A stretch of DNA of 6,326 nucleotides from Chlorobiota bacterium (GTDB taxonomy: Bacteria; Bacteroidota; Bacteroidia; Bacteroidales; B39-G9), in NCBI GenBank assembly GCA_030632095.1, contig DAOVJU010000212.1:1-6326 (forward strand), written 5' to 3'. Each line of letters opens with the position of its first letter. Positions within the stretch are counted from its first letter, which is position 1. The notes under the pieces were generated by a model, which saw only the letters and a list, made by a program, of their open reading frames with translations, ran no database searches and had not been told where the DNA came from. Positions 6,143 to 6,326 of this stretch are shown in pieces. The translations under genes were made by a program, and so were the position numbers.

Positions 6143-6326
6143 ATGAATGGTAATAGAATAAATAAAACCGGCGGAGGCCGGGGATTAGGCTATGGCGGTG
6201 GACAAGGCCGTAATAAAGGAGGTTCTTTTGGACCCGGCGGACTTTGTGTTTGCGCAAAATGTGGAGAAAAAATACCACACCAACAAGGTATTAAATGTAC
6301 TACGCTAAAATGTCCAAAATGCGGAC
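6143..6326 (+). CDS. Gly-rich cysteine-motif small protein, partial at window edge
   Basis: The reading frame is open from the ATG at 6143 to the end of the window, giving 61 residues with no stop, so the 3' part is missing. Residues 10-33 are Gly rich (GGGRGLGYGGGQGRNKGG, then SFGPGG). A compact cysteine domain follows: C35, C37, C40 (CVCAKCG), then IPHQQGIKC (C52), then C57 and C60 (CPKCG). This GPGGxCVCxKCGxxxPHQxGxxCxxxxCPKCG pattern is known to me from small, widespread proteins of anaerobes that sit near DUF5320 and NifX/Mrp-type genes, and it should bind zinc or an iron-sulfur cluster. The leader is A-rich without Shine-Dalgarno (AAAAATAAAAAG before the ATG). The terminator hairpin upstream separates it partly from the DUF5320-like gene, and no clear promoter is visible in the 100-bp gap. 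Function is unknown. Confidence 0.75.
   Translation, partial: MNGNRINKTGGGRGLGYGGGQGRNKGGSFGPGGLCVCAKCGEKIPHQQGIKCTTLKCPKCG

Overview
The window is AT-rich with every gene on the + strand. It most likely comes from an uncultured or anaerobic member of the Bacteroidota. The grounds are two textbook Bacteroidota -33/-7 promoters (TTG-N20-TAnnTTTG) before the gene at 5258, A-rich leaders without Shine-Dalgarno sequences before most genes, and a perfect 15-bp hairpin of a kind I recall as common in Bacteroidota genomes. This assignment is inference from local signals, not a database match.

Region 1 (15-3565) is a two-component system. It holds a membrane histidine kinase with a large extracytoplasmic Cache-type sensor, HAMP, HisKA and HATPase domains, followed after about 200 bp by an NtrC-type response regulator (receiver, sigma-54 AAA+ and Fis-type HTH domains). 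The gap between them carries an A/T octamer repeat folded into a hairpin. I find no convincing -24/-12 sigma-54 promoter in the window, so the regulon of this pair is probably elsewhere.

Region 2 (3710-4741) encodes a PiT-superfamily permease. Its two signature repeats lack the aspartates usual for phosphate transporters and look like the CysP-type sulfate (or related oxyanion) permease branch. The 5' flank has palindromes but no clear promoter.

Region 3 (4742-5257) is a 516-bp gene-free stretch. Its first half is packed with short direct repeats and nested hairpins resembling a degenerate intergenic repeat element. Its second half carries two tandem promoters for the next gene.

Region 4 (5258-6326) is a cluster of small metal- or cofactor-associated genes: a DUF134 (UPF0251) helix-turn-helix protein with a C-terminal zinc ribbon; a DUF5320-like Gly/Arg-rich coiled-coil protein that overlaps it by 53 bp and is led by a perfect Shine-Dalgarno; a hairpin terminator; and the start of a Gly-rich four-cysteine-pair-type protein that runs off the window. 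From general knowledge, such families often sit near NifX/NafY-like and Mrp/NifB-type iron-sulfur or molybdenum cofactor proteins. Nothing of that kind is visible here, because the window ends first. This cluster is the most interesting part of the window, but its function cannot be settled from the sequence alone.
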